NCBI RefSeq assembly: GCF_015865035.1
Contig: NZ_JADZGI010000001.1
Location: 992,001-1,056,000 of the forward strand
Source: Novosphingobium aureum
Lineage (GTDB): Bacteria; Pseudomonadota; Alphaproteobacteria; Sphingomonadales; Sphingomonadaceae
Length of the DNA: 64,000 bases
Reading direction: 5' to 3'
Part shown: positions 43,959-53,205 of the stretch, one piece after another
Position numbering within the stretch: the first letter of the stretch is position 1
Layout of the letters: each line of letters starts with the position of its first letter
Notes under the pieces: generated by a model
Databases searched by the model: none
What the model was told of the DNA's origin: nothing
The model's input: only the letters and a program-made list of their open reading frames with translations
Made by a program: the position numbers and the translations under genes

Positions 43959-45863
43959 ATGAAGCGCAGGCAAGGTGTTGGGCAGGCAGGCAAGGTCTCG
44001 GATGGCGCAGCGCTCCGCGCGCGCTTCGCGAGGCTTGCTTCGGTGCTCGCCCTCGCCACTGGCGGCGCCGGTGGCGCGCTGCTGCCGGTGGCGCTCCATG
44101 CGCAGGGCGCGCCGGTCGTCGCTCAGCCGGTGGTGCAGGCGCTGCCCAATCCCGACACCGAGCGTCTGGGCGATGCGCTGGGGCGGCTGGGGCGCGACCA
44201 GCAGGACCTCAATGCGCTGATCGATGCGGGCAATGCCGCGCGCGGCCTCGGCGACCTCGAGGCTTCCAAGGGCTTCTTCGCGCGCGCCGAACGCATCGCG
44301 CCCGACAATGGCCGGGTCAAGGCAGGGCTTGCGCGCACCGCGCTGCTCGACGAGGACCCGGTCTCCGCGATCCGCTACTTCCGCGAGGCAGAGGCCGCAG
44401 GCGTCGGGAGCGAGAGCATCGCCGCCGATCAGGGGCTGGCCTACGATCTCGTCGGCGACACGGTGCGCGCGCGCGATGCCTATAGCCGCGCCCTTGCACG
44501 CGGCGAGGACCCGCTGCTGCGCCAGCGCCTCGCGATCAGCCAGGCCATCGCGGGCGAACTCGACACTTCCGAGCAGACGCTGATGCCGCTCCTGCGCAAG
44601 CAGGACAAGCCGGCCTGGCGTGCACGCGCCTTCACCCTCGCCATCGCCGGTCAGACCCGCGAGGCGATCGATCTTGCCGAAACGATCCTGCCCGAGCCGC
44701 TGGCCGGTTCGGTCGCTCCCTATCTGCGCTACATGCCGCGCCTGACCGCGGCGCAGCAGGCTGCCGCCGCCAACCTCGGCCGCTTCCCGCGCGCCTCCGA
44801 GATCGGACGCGATCGGGCAGCCGTCGCCGCCTACGCCAAGCGCAACCTTGCCTCTGCCGACCGTGCGCTGGCCCCTTCCGGCGAGGCGCTCGACGTACCG
44901 GCCGCTCTGGCTGCGGCTAATGCGGCAACCGCGCGTCCTGTTGTGCCCGATGCCGAGGACACGGGCGAGACGGGGGATTCCGGGGCTGGCGAAGCGACGA
45001 CGCGCGTGGCGCGCGTGAGAACCGAGGTTATCGGTCACTCGATCCGTCCGGGCACGCGTCCGGGACTGCGCGCCTCGGTTGAGGAGAGCAAGCGGGCGCG
45101 CGAGCGCGAAAGCGAGGCCGTGACCGAGCGCCGTACGCGCAAGGTGGTCGAGGAACCGGCCGAGCGCATTGCACCGCCCGAGCCCAAGCCGGGTATTGTC
45201 GTCGCGCCCGGCGAGGCGCCCGCGCTCGATGCAAACGGTGAGCTGCCGCCGGTTTCGGGTGGCACCGCGCCGGCGCGGGCAGGCATGGCGACAGCCGCGC
45301 TCGCGACGCCTGCACCCGGTGCGCGCACCGCGTCCGCTCCCGTCTCGCCCGCTGCAACAAGCCCGCGCGCTAGCCTTGCGACGAGCGGCGCCAGCGCTGC
45401 ACCTGCTGCCCCGGCTTCGGCTCCTGCAACGACCGTCGCGCCGCGGCCCTCGCTGCTCGACGCCTTCGCGGATCTAGGCTCGCCGCCCGGCACGATCTCG
45501 CGGGCATCGGGCGCGGTCGACATCTCCAAGATCGAGCCCGCGCGTCCCAAGCCGGTCGAGCCGCCCAAGCCCAAGAAGCCCGAGCACCCCAGCCGTATCT
45601 GGGTGCAGGTCGGCATCGGGCGCGACCTGAAGGCGATCGCTTATGACTGGAACCGCAATGCCCGCGCCATGCCCGAGGTGTTCAAGGGGCGCGAGCCGCA
45701 CGTCACCGACATGAACCGCACGCATCGCATCCTCGTGGGCCCCTTCGCGACGCGCAAGGAGGCCAACGAGTACGTCGGCGATCTCGGCAAGGCGGGCATG
45801 GACGGGGCCTATCCCTGGATCAGTCCGGCAGGGCAGGTGGTCGACACGCTCGAGCTGGAATAG
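43959..45863 (+). CDS. Exported TPR and SPOR domain protein
   Basis: 634 residues. A Sec signal (LASVLALATGGAGGALLPVALHAQ, cleaved near residue 50) leads to TPR-like repeats (residues ~65-250: DLEASKGFFARAERIAPDNGR, DEDPVSAIRYFREAEAAG). Then comes a 250-residue low-complexity Ala/Pro/Glu linker and a C-terminal SPOR domain (RIWVQVGIGRDLKAIAYDWN ... ILVGPFATRKEANEYVGDLG). SPOR domains bind denuded septal glycan, so a periplasmic role at the division site is probable, in keeping with the dcw cluster just upstream. The exact partner is unknown. Confidence 0.85.
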   Translation: MKRRQGVGQAGKVSDGAALRARFARLASVLALATGGAGGALLPVALHAQGAPVVAQPVVQALPNPDTERLGDALGRLGRDQQDLNALIDAGNAARGLGDLEASKGFFARAERIAPDNGRVKAGLARTALLDEDPVSAIRYFREAEAAGVGSESIAADQGLAYDLVGDTVRARDAYSRALARGEDPLLRQRLAISQAIAGELDTSEQTLMPLLRKQDKPAWRARAFTLAIAGQTREAIDLAETILPEPLAGSVAPYLRYMPRLTAAQQAAAANLGRFPRASEIGRDRAAVAAYAKRNLASADRALAPSGEALDVPAALAAANAATARPVVPDAEDTGETGDSGAGEATTRVARVRTEVIGHSIRPGTRPGLRASVEESKRARERESEAVTERRTRKVVEEPAERIAPPEPKPGIVVAPGEAPALDANGELPPVSGGTAPARAGMATAALATPAPGARTASAPVSPAATSPRASLATSGASAAPAAPASAPATTVAPRPSLLDAFADLGSPPGTISRASGAVDISKIEPARPKPVEPPKPKKPEHPSRIWVQVGIGRDLKAIAYDWNRNARAMPEVFKGREPHVTDMNRTHRILVGPFATRKEANEYVGDLGKAGMDGAYPWISPAGQVVDTLELE

Positions 45864-46093
45864 GTCAGTGCACGGACGATCGCTGCGGCGGTTCGTGTCC
45901 GCTTCGCGCTGAAATCGCTTGCATGCGGTGATACAGTCTGTCTCGCACAAGCCCTGCCTGCGGCCCTTATCCACATCATGTGAACAGGCTTATGCAGTTT
46001 TGCCCGGGCGATCCGGGCTCCTCCATTGTGCTCACCCGGGCATGCAAAGCATCCATGCTGGCGAACACGTGGCAGAGGGGCTCTATCGCCAAC

Positions 46094-46600
46094 ATGAGGA
46101 TCGTTCCGGAAGAAATCGTTAACGAAGAGGACACGGCCCCCGTCGAGATGCTCGCCTCACTGTTCGAGGCGCGCGACTGGCCGTTTGCCCATTCGAGCGA
46201 CGACGAGATCTCCGCGGAAGTGAAGGGCGCCTGGACCACTTACCAGTTCCAGGCGGTCTGGCGCGCGGAGGACCGTGTGCTGCAGCTTCTGTGCCTGCCC
46301 GAGATCCGCGTGCCCGAGCACAAGCGCGCCTATGTCTACGAGGCGCTCGCGCTGATCAACGAGCAGCTCTGGCTTGGGCACTTCGACATATGGTCGAACG
46401 GCTCGATGGTGCTCTATCGCCATGGCCTGATGCTGGGCGAGGAGGGGCTGCTGGGGCCCGGCCGGGCGCAGATGGTGGTCGAGGCCGCGATCGAGGAATG
46501 CGACCGCTTCTACCCGGTGTTCCAGTTCATCCTGTGGGGCGACAAGACCCCGCAGGAGGCGCTCGTCTCGGCCATGGTCGACGCGGTCGGCGAGGCCTGA
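46094..46600 (+). CDS. YbjN domain-containing protein
   Basis: 168 residues from ATG 46094 (MRIVPEEIVNEEDTAPVEML); ATGs at 46055 and 45980 are in frame, but the conserved family part starts at the chosen site. The YbjN/T3SS-chaperone-like fold is suggested by TYQFQAVWRAEDRVLQLLCLPEIRVPEHKRAYVYEAL-type strands and the LINEQLWLGHFDIWSNG helix region. Function in sphingomonads is unknown; E. coli YbjN affects motility and stress. The 230-bp gap before it contains a perfect DnaA box (TTATCCACA, 45967-45975). It lies upstream of proC with 150 nt between. Confidence 0.8.
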   Translation: MRIVPEEIVNEEDTAPVEMLASLFEARDWPFAHSSDDEISAEVKGAWTTYQFQAVWRAEDRVLQLLCLPEIRVPEHKRAYVYEALALINEQLWLGHFDIWSNGSMVLYRHGLMLGEEGLLGPGRAQMVVEAAIEECDRFYPVFQFILWGDKTPQEALVSAMVDAVGEA

Positions 46601-46750
46601 GCGGGGCTGCGGGGCGTCGGGCGGGGCCGGGTGCGGCCGCGCACCGAGCCGAACCGCGCAGAGACGCAAGGACCTGCGTTTTTGCCCGCTGCCCTTGGCG
46701 CGGGGCGATGTCTTCCCTAAGTCGCAGCCAACGCGAAACCAGGAGACATC

Positions 46751-47560
46751 ATGGCAAAGTTCGACAACATCCTCCTTTTCGGCTGCGGCAACATGGCGGG
46801 CGCGATGCTCGACGGGTGGCTGGCAGGCGGCATCCCGGCTGCGAATTTCACGGTCTATACCCGTACGCACCGGCCGCTCCCCGAGGGTGTCGAGCAGGTC
46901 CACGAAGTGCCTACCGACCGCACGTTCGATGCGGTCATGATCGGCGTGAAGCCGCAGTATCTCGATGACGTCGTCGACCAGCTCGAGCCCGCGATGGGGC
47001 CCGAGACCGCGGTCTTCTCGATCCTCGCGGGCGTCGAGTACGCCAGCCTTGCCGCGCGCTTCCCGCGTGCCGGCGCGATCGTGCGGATCATGCCCAACCT
47101 CGCCTGCGCACTGGGCAAGTCGCCGATCGCGCTGGGCGATACCGGTCTCGACGATGCCGGGCGCGAGGCGATCACCACTCTGATGGAGCCGCTCGGCACG
47201 CCCGTGTGGCTCGGCGAGGAAGAGGAATTCCACGCCGTCACCGCGCTGGCAGGCAGCGGCCCCGCCTTCGTCTACCGCTTCATCGACGCGCTTGCGGGTG
47301 CGGCAGAGGAGCTGGGCGTGGAGAAGGAAGCGGCGGAGCAGCTCGCCAAGGCGATGGTCGAGGGCGCCTCGCTGCTCGCGGGCTCTTCCGAGTTCTCGCC
47401 CGGCGAACTGGCCGACAAGGTCGCGAGCCCGGGCGGCGTGACGCGCGCGGGCATGAACGTGATGGACGAGGACGGCGCGATCAACAAGCTGATGCTGGCG
47501 ACGCTCACCTCGGCCCGCAAGCGCAGCGCCGAGATGGCCGAGGAGGCGCGCAAGGGCTGA
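46751..47560 (+). CDS. proC: Pyrroline-5-carboxylate reductase
   Basis: 269 residues; CAGGAGAC lies just before the ATG. Last step of proline synthesis, NAD(P)H-dependent. Rossmann start ILLFGCGNMAGAMLDGWLAGG, VMIGVKPQYLDDVV, RIMPNLACALGKSPIAL, the signature ALAGSGPAFVYRFIDAL and AEQLAKAMVEGASLL, closing with KVASPGGVTRAGMNVMD. Normal length. proB of the same pathway is at 51051, separate from it; proA is not seen in this window. Confidence 0.95.
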   Translation: MAKFDNILLFGCGNMAGAMLDGWLAGGIPAANFTVYTRTHRPLPEGVEQVHEVPTDRTFDAVMIGVKPQYLDDVVDQLEPAMGPETAVFSILAGVEYASLAARFPRAGAIVRIMPNLACALGKSPIALGDTGLDDAGREAITTLMEPLGTPVWLGEEEEFHAVTALAGSGPAFVYRFIDALAGAAEELGVEKEAAEQLAKAMVEGASLLAGSSEFSPGELADKVASPGGVTRAGMNVMDEDGAINKLMLATLTSARKRSAEMAEEARKG

Positions 47561-47577
47561 GATCGCCCGGGCGATGA

Positions 47578-47626
47578 CGGATTGCCCGCGTCTGTGGACA
47601 CACAATGTTACATTCGGGGCAATCCG
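47578..47626. repeat. Inverted repeat between proC and the BAX inhibitor gene
   Basis: CGGATTGCCC (47578-47587) and GGGCAATCCG (47617-47626) are exact inverted arms around a 29-bp AT-richer loop that contains TGTGGACACACA. It could end proC transcription or be an operator for the next gene, which starts 90 nt downstream. Confidence 0.4.
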
Positions 47627-47715
47627 GTTTCGCTTGAATAAGTGCGACCGAAAGCCGATATTGTTCCTCGTAGGGGAAGCCGCAAAGTGCGCGCTTTCCG
47701 CAAAGGGAGTTTGAA

Positions 47716-48453
47716 ATGGCAAATTGGAACGACCCCCAGCCCCGTCAGGGCTTCGGTGCGTCTCCGATTGATGGGCGCACCGCGGGCAAGGTCGGCTACG
47801 ACCAGGGCCTGCGCAAGCACATGCTGTCGATCTACAACACGATGGCCTCGGGCGTTCTGCTCACCGGTATCGTAGCGATGCTCTTCGCATCCTCGGGTCT
47901 GGCCGTGCAGGTGCTCTCGACGCCGCTGCGCTGGGTGCTCATGCTCGCCCCGCTCGGCTTCGTGATGGCGATGAGCTTCGGCCTCAACCGGATGAAGACC
48001 TCGACCCTGCAGATGCTCTACTGGGGCTTCGCGGTGGTCATGGGCCTGTCGCTCTCGTCGATCTTCCTGGTCTATACCGGCAGCTCGATCGCGACGACCT
48101 TCTTCGCCACGGCAGCCGCCTTCGCGGGTCTGAGCCTCTTCGGCTACACCACCAAGAAGGACCTGTCGGCCTTCGGCACCTTCCTGATCATGGGTCTCGT
48201 CGGCATTCTCGTCGCGATGCTGGTCAATATCTTCCTGCAGTCGACCGTGCTGCAGTTGGCCGTCTCGGTCCTCGGCGTGCTGATCTTCGCGGGCCTCACC
48301 GCCTACGACACGCAGATGCTCAAGCACCAGTATGCGCAGGTTCGCGGTACCGAGTTCGCGGGCAAGGCCGTGATCATGGGTGCGCTGAACCTCTACCTCG
48401 ACTTCATCAACATGTTCCTCTTCCTGCTGCGCTTCATGGGCTCGCGCGACTGA
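47716..48453 (+). CDS. BAX inhibitor-1/YccA family membrane protein
   Basis: 245 residues; AAAGGGAG lies 7 nt ahead of the ATG. Seven membrane segments and the family signatures (DQGLRKHMLSIYNTMASGVL, GYTTKKDLSAFGTFL and GLTAYDTQMLKHQY) mark the Bax1-I/YccA family. Members modulate FtsH protease or act as Ca2+-leak channels; the aspartates of the TAYDTQ region are the pH-sensing pair in structural homologues. It is monocistronic, closed by a strong terminator. Confidence 0.9.
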   Translation: MANWNDPQPRQGFGASPIDGRTAGKVGYDQGLRKHMLSIYNTMASGVLLTGIVAMLFASSGLAVQVLSTPLRWVLMLAPLGFVMAMSFGLNRMKTSTLQMLYWGFAVVMGLSLSSIFLVYTGSSIATTFFATAAAFAGLSLFGYTTKKDLSAFGTFLIMGLVGILVAMLVNIFLQSTVLQLAVSVLGVLIFAGLTAYDTQMLKHQYAQVRGTEFAGKAVIMGALNLYLDFINMFLFLLRFMGSRD

Positions 48454-48501
48454 GGAACGATGTCTTCCCGTTAATCCACGGGAAAATGGCAAGGTTTTGA
48501 G

Positions 48502-48539
48502 AATGCCCGGTGCGTTTCGTCGCACCGGGCATTTTCTTT
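48502..48539 (+). terminator. Intrinsic terminator after the BAX inhibitor gene
   Basis: GCCCGGTGCG (48505-48514) pairs perfectly with CGCACCGGGC (48521-48530), extended by an AAT/ATT flank, then ATTTTCTTT. Clear rho-independent terminator. Confidence 0.9.
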
Positions 48540-48601
48540 GGCGAATCGAGGGCGTAGAACCTTCGACTGGTTTCGACGCTTGATTTGGGATGATGTGAAA
48601 A

Positions 48602-49366
48602 GTGGCTGAAAGGTATTCTTGGAAGGGACGGGTCCTTGGCGGTCTCACGCTTGGCACCCTGGCCGTTCTCGCAGGCTGTGCGGCCCCGCCGCCGCCGCCG
48701 CCGCCGCCACCCCCGCCGCCGGTCGTGGTGATCCCGCCCAAGCCGACCCCGCCGACGGGCGCGCCGCTCGAGATGACGATCCCGCCGATCGACGCCAACG
48801 GTCAGCGCGCCACGGTCAATTCGGGTATCTCGACCTCGCAGGCGGTGTGGAACCTGCGCTCGGCCTACAACGTGGCTGCGCTCAACTGCACCGAGGTGCA
48901 GTATGCCCCTATCCTCGAAGGCTATCGCCGCTTCCTCAAGGTCTATTCCAAGTCGCTCGCCGCTGCGAACAAGGAAATCGACGCCAGCTTCCGCACGCAG
49001 CATTCGGGACGCGAGGCGATCAAGGCACGTGAGACCTACCAGACGCAAGTCTACAACTTCTTCTCGCTGCCGCCCGCGGGAACCGCGTTCTGCGACACCG
49101 CGATGGAGCTGACGACCGATATGGAGACTGTCGCGCCCGAGCAGTTCGATGCCTGGTCGTTCGTCGGCCTCGCCAAGATCGAGAAGCCCTTCAAGGACTT
49201 CTTCGATGCCTACGACAAGTACAAGGCGGACCTCGCGGCCTGGGAATCGAGCTTCGGCGGCGGCCTCGTCACCGTGCGCCCGACTTTCGACCAGCAGGTC
49301 GATGCCGCACAGGGAACGGGCACAGCAGGAGCCACATCGGCTCAGGACGGCTCGCAGCAGCCCTGA
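48602..49366 (+). CDS. Proline-rich lipoprotein, function unknown
   Basis: 254 residues from GTG 48602. The N-terminus is a lipoprotein signal (VLGGLTLGTLAVLAGC, Cys at residue ~26), followed by an unbroken run of twelve prolines, a stiff spacer that would hold the rest away from the membrane. The body (residues 55-235) is mostly helical, with two cysteines (ALNCTE and AFCDTA) that may form a disulfide, and no recognisable domain. The C-terminus is low complexity. It stands alone between two hairpins. An outer-membrane location is inferred from the lipobox without an obvious Asp+2 retention signal. Confidence 0.75.
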   Translation: MAERYSWKGRVLGGLTLGTLAVLAGCAAPPPPPPPPPPPPVVVIPPKPTPPTGAPLEMTIPPIDANGQRATVNSGISTSQAVWNLRSAYNVAALNCTEVQYAPILEGYRRFLKVYSKSLAAANKEIDASFRTQHSGREAIKARETYQTQVYNFFSLPPAGTAFCDTAMELTTDMETVAPEQFDAWSFVGLAKIEKPFKDFFDAYDKYKADLAAWESSFGGGLVTVRPTFDQQVDAAQGTGTAGATSAQDGSQQP

Positions 49367-49379
49367 TCCGCGCTGACGA

Positions 49380-49417
49380 GGGAAGGAGCGGGGGGCTGTC
49401 CGCGACCCGCTCTTCCC
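49380..49417 (+). terminator. Hairpin after the lipoprotein gene
   Basis: GGGAAGGAGCGGG (49380-49392) pairs with CCCGCTCTTCCC (49406-49417) with one bulge. No T-run; a probable transcript end. Confidence 0.5.
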
Positions 49418-49523
49418 GCGTCGCCGATTGGCCTTGCGAACTTTTTTCTTTCCTGCGCCCGCGCCCTTCGCTAAGGGGGCGCTCCCGAGGCGATTTCGGT
49501 CGCTTCCGGGGATTTACTGGAAC

Positions 49524-49599
<76 letters not shown>

Positions 49600-49642
49600 G
49601 TAGACAATCTGAAACGGTCCGCGCTCAGCCTTGCGGATCTAC

Positions 49643-49682
49643 CCCGGTCAGCGGCGCGAGACGCGACATGACCGGGTTTTTT
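49643..49682 (+). terminator. Intrinsic terminator after tRNA-Ala
   Basis: CCCGGTCA (49643-49650) pairs with TGACCGGG (49669-49676), followed by six T (49677-49682). It ends the tRNA transcript before obgE. The rest of the 395-bp gap 49367-49761 holds the tRNA and the lipoprotein gene hairpin. Confidence 0.85.
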
Positions 49683-49761
49683 GTTTATGGGCGAGGTGGC
49701 GCGCAAGCCTGCGCCTGCCGCGCCCGCACTCCGTCTCTTTGAACCCGCCGGACCCAAGCCC

Positions 49762-50817
49762 ATGCATTTTCTCGACCAGGCCAAGATCTACATCCGTTCC
49801 GGCGCCGGTGGCCCGGGCGCGGTCTCGTTCCGCCGCGAGAAGTACATCCAGTACGGCGGTCCCGACGGCGGCAACGGCGGCAAGGGCGGCGACGTCGTGT
49901 TTGAGGCCGTGCCCGGCCTCAACACCCTGATCGACTTTCGCTACACCCAGCACTTCAAGGCCAAGCGCGGCGGCCACGGCATGGGCAAGAACCGCAATGG
50001 CGCGGCGGCCGACGATTTGGTGATCAAGGTCCCCGTGGGCACGCAGGTCATCTCCGACGAGGACGGCGAGACCGTGCTGGCCGACCTTACCGAGGCAGGC
50101 CAGCGCGTGGTGCTGCTCGAGGGTGGCATGGGCGGTCGCGGCAATGCCAGCTACAAGACCAGCACCAACCGCGCGCCGCGCCAGCACCAGCCTGGCATTC
50201 CGGCCGAGGAGCTGTGGGTCTGGCTGCGCCTCAAGCTGCTCGCCGACGTCGGCCTGGTGGGCATGCCTAACGCGGGCAAGTCGACCTTCATCAACAAGCT
50301 CTCGAACGCCAAGGCCAAGGTCGGGTCCTATGCCTTCACGACGCTGCGCCCGCAGCTTGGCGTCGTCTACCACAAGGGCCGCGAGTTCGTGCTCGCCGAC
50401 ATCCCCGGCCTGATCGCGGGGGCCGCCGATGGCGCGGGGATCGGCGATCGCTTCCTCGGTCATATCGAGCGCTGCCGCGTGCTCGTCCACCTCATCGACA
50501 TCTCCAGCGACGACCCGGTCGAGGCGATGCGCGTCGTCGAGGAAGAGCTCGATGCCTATGGCGGCGGGCTCGAGGACAAGCCGCGCCTCGTCGCGCTCAA
50601 CAAGGTCGACCTCGTCGATGACGAGCTGGCGGCGGACTATGCGCGCGAACTGCTCAAGGCGGGCGCGGACGAGGTCTTCCCGATCTCGGGCGCCAGCGGC
50701 AAGGGCATGTCGAAGCTGCTCGATGCGGTGATCGAATACCTGCCCGCCGCAACCGTGACCGAGCGTCCCGAGGGCGAGCAGGAACAGCTCGACGAGAAGC
50801 CCTGGTCGCCGATCTGA
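49762..50817 (+). CDS. obgE: GTPase ObgE/CgtA
   Basis: 351 residues from ATG 49762 (MHFLDQAKIYIRSGAGG); the frame is open upstream through the tRNA terminator, which is not coding. Essential GTPase in late 50S subunit maturation that also links to stringent response. The glycine-rich Obg fold (GGPDGGNGGKGGDVVFEA) comes first, then the G domain: G1 GMPNAGKSTFINKLS, G3 DIPGLIAGAADGAGIG and G4 NKVDLVDDE. No TGS-like C-terminal domain; the tail is acidic. In many relatives proB follows obgE, as here. Confidence 0.96.
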   Translation: MHFLDQAKIYIRSGAGGPGAVSFRREKYIQYGGPDGGNGGKGGDVVFEAVPGLNTLIDFRYTQHFKAKRGGHGMGKNRNGAAADDLVIKVPVGTQVISDEDGETVLADLTEAGQRVVLLEGGMGGRGNASYKTSTNRAPRQHQPGIPAEELWVWLRLKLLADVGLVGMPNAGKSTFINKLSNAKAKVGSYAFTTLRPQLGVVYHKGREFVLADIPGLIAGAADGAGIGDRFLGHIERCRVLVHLIDISSDDPVEAMRVVEEELDAYGGGLEDKPRLVALNKVDLVDDELAADYARELLKAGADEVFPISGASGKGMSKLLDAVIEYLPAATVTERPEGEQEQLDEKPWSPI

Positions 50818-51050
50818 GGCTGTTTGAAAGGGGCGCTGGCCTTGCGCGTGCCCCGTCACTGGTCACGAATGCGCATAAGGGGGGTTGAAATCCGCCCGCG
50901 CGCTACAACGTCTTGGCATCGAAACCTGATCACGCGTTGGTCGTCAGACCGCGTGCGGATGGCTCGGGACGCAGGGATAACCTGCCGCCCCTAGCCGATT
51001 ATCCGTGCGATGGGAACCTTCCACCGCCCCGCCAATTGACCTAAGACCAG

Positions 51051-52235
51051 ATGTACATGCCTATAAACACTCTATCGGATCTTGCCGATCCCGAAGCCAA
51101 TCCTTGCCTTGTCATCAAGGTCGGATCCTCCCTGCTCGTCGACGACGACGGTGTTCGCACCGTATGGCTCAATGGCCTCGTCGGCGAAATCTCGGAGGCG
51201 CGTCGGCGCGGCCAGAACGTCATCGTCGTCTCCTCGGGCTCGGTCGCGCTGGGTGCGCGCACGCTCGGGTTCGATAAGGGCGGGCGCGGCTCGCTCGCGG
51301 ATGCCCAGGCCTCGGCCGCGGTCGGCCAGATCGCGCTCTCGGGAATGTGGGCCCAGCTGCTGGGCAACCACGGCCTTACCGCAGCCCAGATGCTGGTCAC
51401 GCTGATGGACCTCGAGGACCGGCGCCGCTATCTCAACATCACCGCGACGATCGAGCGCCTGCTCGATGCGGGCGTGGTCCCCGTCATCAACGAGAACGAT
51501 TCGATCACCACGCAGGAACTGCGCTTCGGTGACAACGACCGTCTCGCCGCACGTGTCGCGCAGGCCGCCGGCGCCAGCTCGGTGCTGCTGCTTTCGGACA
51601 TCGACGGCCTCTACGACCGCCACCCCAAGGAGCCGGGCGCGACCCGTCTCGAGGTGGTCAAGGGCATTACCCCCGAGGTCAAGGCCATGGCCTCGACCGA
51701 ATCGAACTCAGGCATGGGTTCGGGCGGCATGGTGTCCAAGCTTCAGGCCGTCGAGATCGCCGCCATCGCGGGCGCCTGCGTCGTCATCGGCAATGGCTTC
51801 CACGAGCGCCCGGTCGAGCGTGTCATGGGCAACCGCGATGCAGCGGGCGTCGGCACGCTGTTCCTGCCGCGCCGTCGCCGCGGGGCTAGCAAGCCCGGTG
51901 CGCGCAAGGTCTGGCTGGGCGGACGCCTGCGGACCAAGGGCAAGATCGTGATTGACGACGGTGCGATGAAGGCGCTGGTCCACGAGGGCGCAAGCCTGCT
52001 CGCCAAGGGCGTGATCGACGTCGACGGGCGCTTCCGTCGTGGCGATCCGGTTTCGATCATCAGCTCCGAGGGCACGATCATCGCCAATGGCCTGTCCGAA
52101 TACGACGCCAAGGAAATCGCCGCGATCCGCCGCCTGCACTCGAACGAGCAGCAGGACGTGCTGGGCTATGCGCCGCGTTCCTCGGTCGTTCATCGTGACC
52201 TCATGTCGATCAAGTACGTCCCTCCACAGGTCTGA
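51051..52235 (+). CDS. proB: Glutamate 5-kinase
   Basis: 394 residues from ATG 51051; ATG 51057 is an equal alternative. First enzyme of proline synthesis: phosphorylates glutamate. The amino acid kinase domain has VIKVGSSLLVDDDG, VIVVSSGSVALGARTLG, NENDSITTQELRFGDNDRLAA and GMGSGGMVSKLQAVEIA; a C-terminal PUA domain starts near residue 290 (GRLRTKGKIVIDDGAMKALV), as in the long feedback-regulated forms. 233 bp without genes precede it. The next gene starts 14 nt downstream. Confidence 0.95.
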   Translation: MYMPINTLSDLADPEANPCLVIKVGSSLLVDDDGVRTVWLNGLVGEISEARRRGQNVIVVSSGSVALGARTLGFDKGGRGSLADAQASAAVGQIALSGMWAQLLGNHGLTAAQMLVTLMDLEDRRRYLNITATIERLLDAGVVPVINENDSITTQELRFGDNDRLAARVAQAAGASSVLLLSDIDGLYDRHPKEPGATRLEVVKGITPEVKAMASTESNSGMGSGGMVSKLQAVEIAAIAGACVVIGNGFHERPVERVMGNRDAAGVGTLFLPRRRRGASKPGARKVWLGGRLRTKGKIVIDDGAMKALVHEGASLLAKGVIDVDGRFRRGDPVSIISSEGTIIANGLSEYDAKEIAAIRRLHSNEQQDVLGYAPRSSVVHRDLMSIKYVPPQV

Positions 52236-52249
52236 ACGACGAGGGAAAC

Positions 52250-53173
52250 ATGGGCGAGGAACGTCCCACTATCGCGCTGACCGGGGCCACTGGCTTCGTC
52301 GGCTCCGCGGTGCTGGAAGAGGCACTGGCTTGCGGCTATGGCGTGCGCGCGCTGACGCGCCGCGAGCAGGCGCCGCGCGCGCATGTGACCTGGGTCGCGG
52401 GCGAGCTGGGTGACAGCGCCTCGCTGTCCGAGCTGACCCGCGGAGCCGAGGCGGTGGTCCACGTTGCCGGGGTGACCAACGCTCCCGACGCTGCAGGCTT
52501 CGAGGAAGGCAACGTCACCGGCACGCTCAACCTCGTCGAGACCGCGGTCGCCAAGGGCATCCACCGCTTCGTCTTCGTCTCCTCGCTTTCGGCGCGCGAG
52601 CCGCAGCTTTCGGCCTACGGGGCCTCGAAGGCCAAGGCCGAGAAGTTCCTCAAGGCCTCCGCGCTCGACTGGACCATCGTGCGTCCCCCCGCGATCTACG
52701 GACCGCGCGACAAGGAAATGATGGAGCTGTTCCGCGCCGCCAAGTGGGGGCTGGTGCCGGTCCCGGCGCAGGGCCGCGCCTCGATGATCCACGTCGAGGA
52801 CCTTGCCCGGCTGCTGGTGGCGCTGGTCGGTCGCAACGGCGACAGCTTCGGTGCGACCTACGAGCCCGACGACGGCAAGGCCGACGGCTGGTCGCACGAC
52901 GAGATGGCGCGCGCCATCGGCTGGGCCATGGGGCGTCGCCCGCGGGTGATCGGCCTTTCGCGTAAGGCGCTCGACCGCGTTGCCGCGCTCGACAATTTTC
53001 TGCGCGGCACCAAGGCCAAGATGACGCGCGACCGGGCTGCCTATTTCAGCCATCCCGACTGGGTCGTATCGCGCCATGCGAGGGTCCCCTCGGGTATCTG
53101 GACCCCGCGCATCGAAACCCGCGAGGGGCTGCGCATGACCGCCGATTGGTACCGCGACAACAAGTGGCTTTAG
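52250..53173 (+). CDS. NAD(P)-dependent epimerase/dehydratase-like (atypical SDR)
   Basis: 307 residues; GAGGGAAAC lies just before the ATG. An extended short-chain dehydrogenase fold: nucleotide loop LTGATGFVGSAVLEEAL, FVFVSSLSARE, the catalytic-type YGASKAKAEKFL (YxxxK) and VRPPAIYGPRDKEMMELF. It resembles the NDUFA9-like/UDP-sugar epimerase branch; the GATGFVGSA form with a short C-terminal domain does not tell the substrate. It follows proB after 14 nt and precedes the transporter after 32 nt, so all three may share a transcript. Confidence 0.8.
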   Translation: MGEERPTIALTGATGFVGSAVLEEALACGYGVRALTRREQAPRAHVTWVAGELGDSASLSELTRGAEAVVHVAGVTNAPDAAGFEEGNVTGTLNLVETAVAKGIHRFVFVSSLSAREPQLSAYGASKAKAEKFLKASALDWTIVRPPAIYGPRDKEMMELFRAAKWGLVPVPAQGRASMIHVEDLARLLVALVGRNGDSFGATYEPDDGKADGWSHDEMARAIGWAMGRRPRVIGLSRKALDRVAALDNFLRGTKAKMTRDRAAYFSHPDWVVSRHARVPSGIWTPRIETREGLRMTADWYRDNKWL

Positions 53174-53205
53174 CTGCGGCGCACAAGCTGGCATAGCCGC
53201 CCGCG

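Noticed and set aside
45967..45975. Perfect DnaA box TTATCCACA upstream of the YbjN gene
   Set aside because: A single 9-mer with no neighbours; such matches are expected by chance in a whole genome, so no function is claimed.
46663..46684. ACGCA/TGCGT mini hairpin followed by T-run before proC
   Set aside because: Only a 5-bp stem; too weak to call a terminator with confidence.
51021..51050. GGAAC upstream of proB as an EcfG promoter
   Set aside because: No CGTT or close variant at the right distance.
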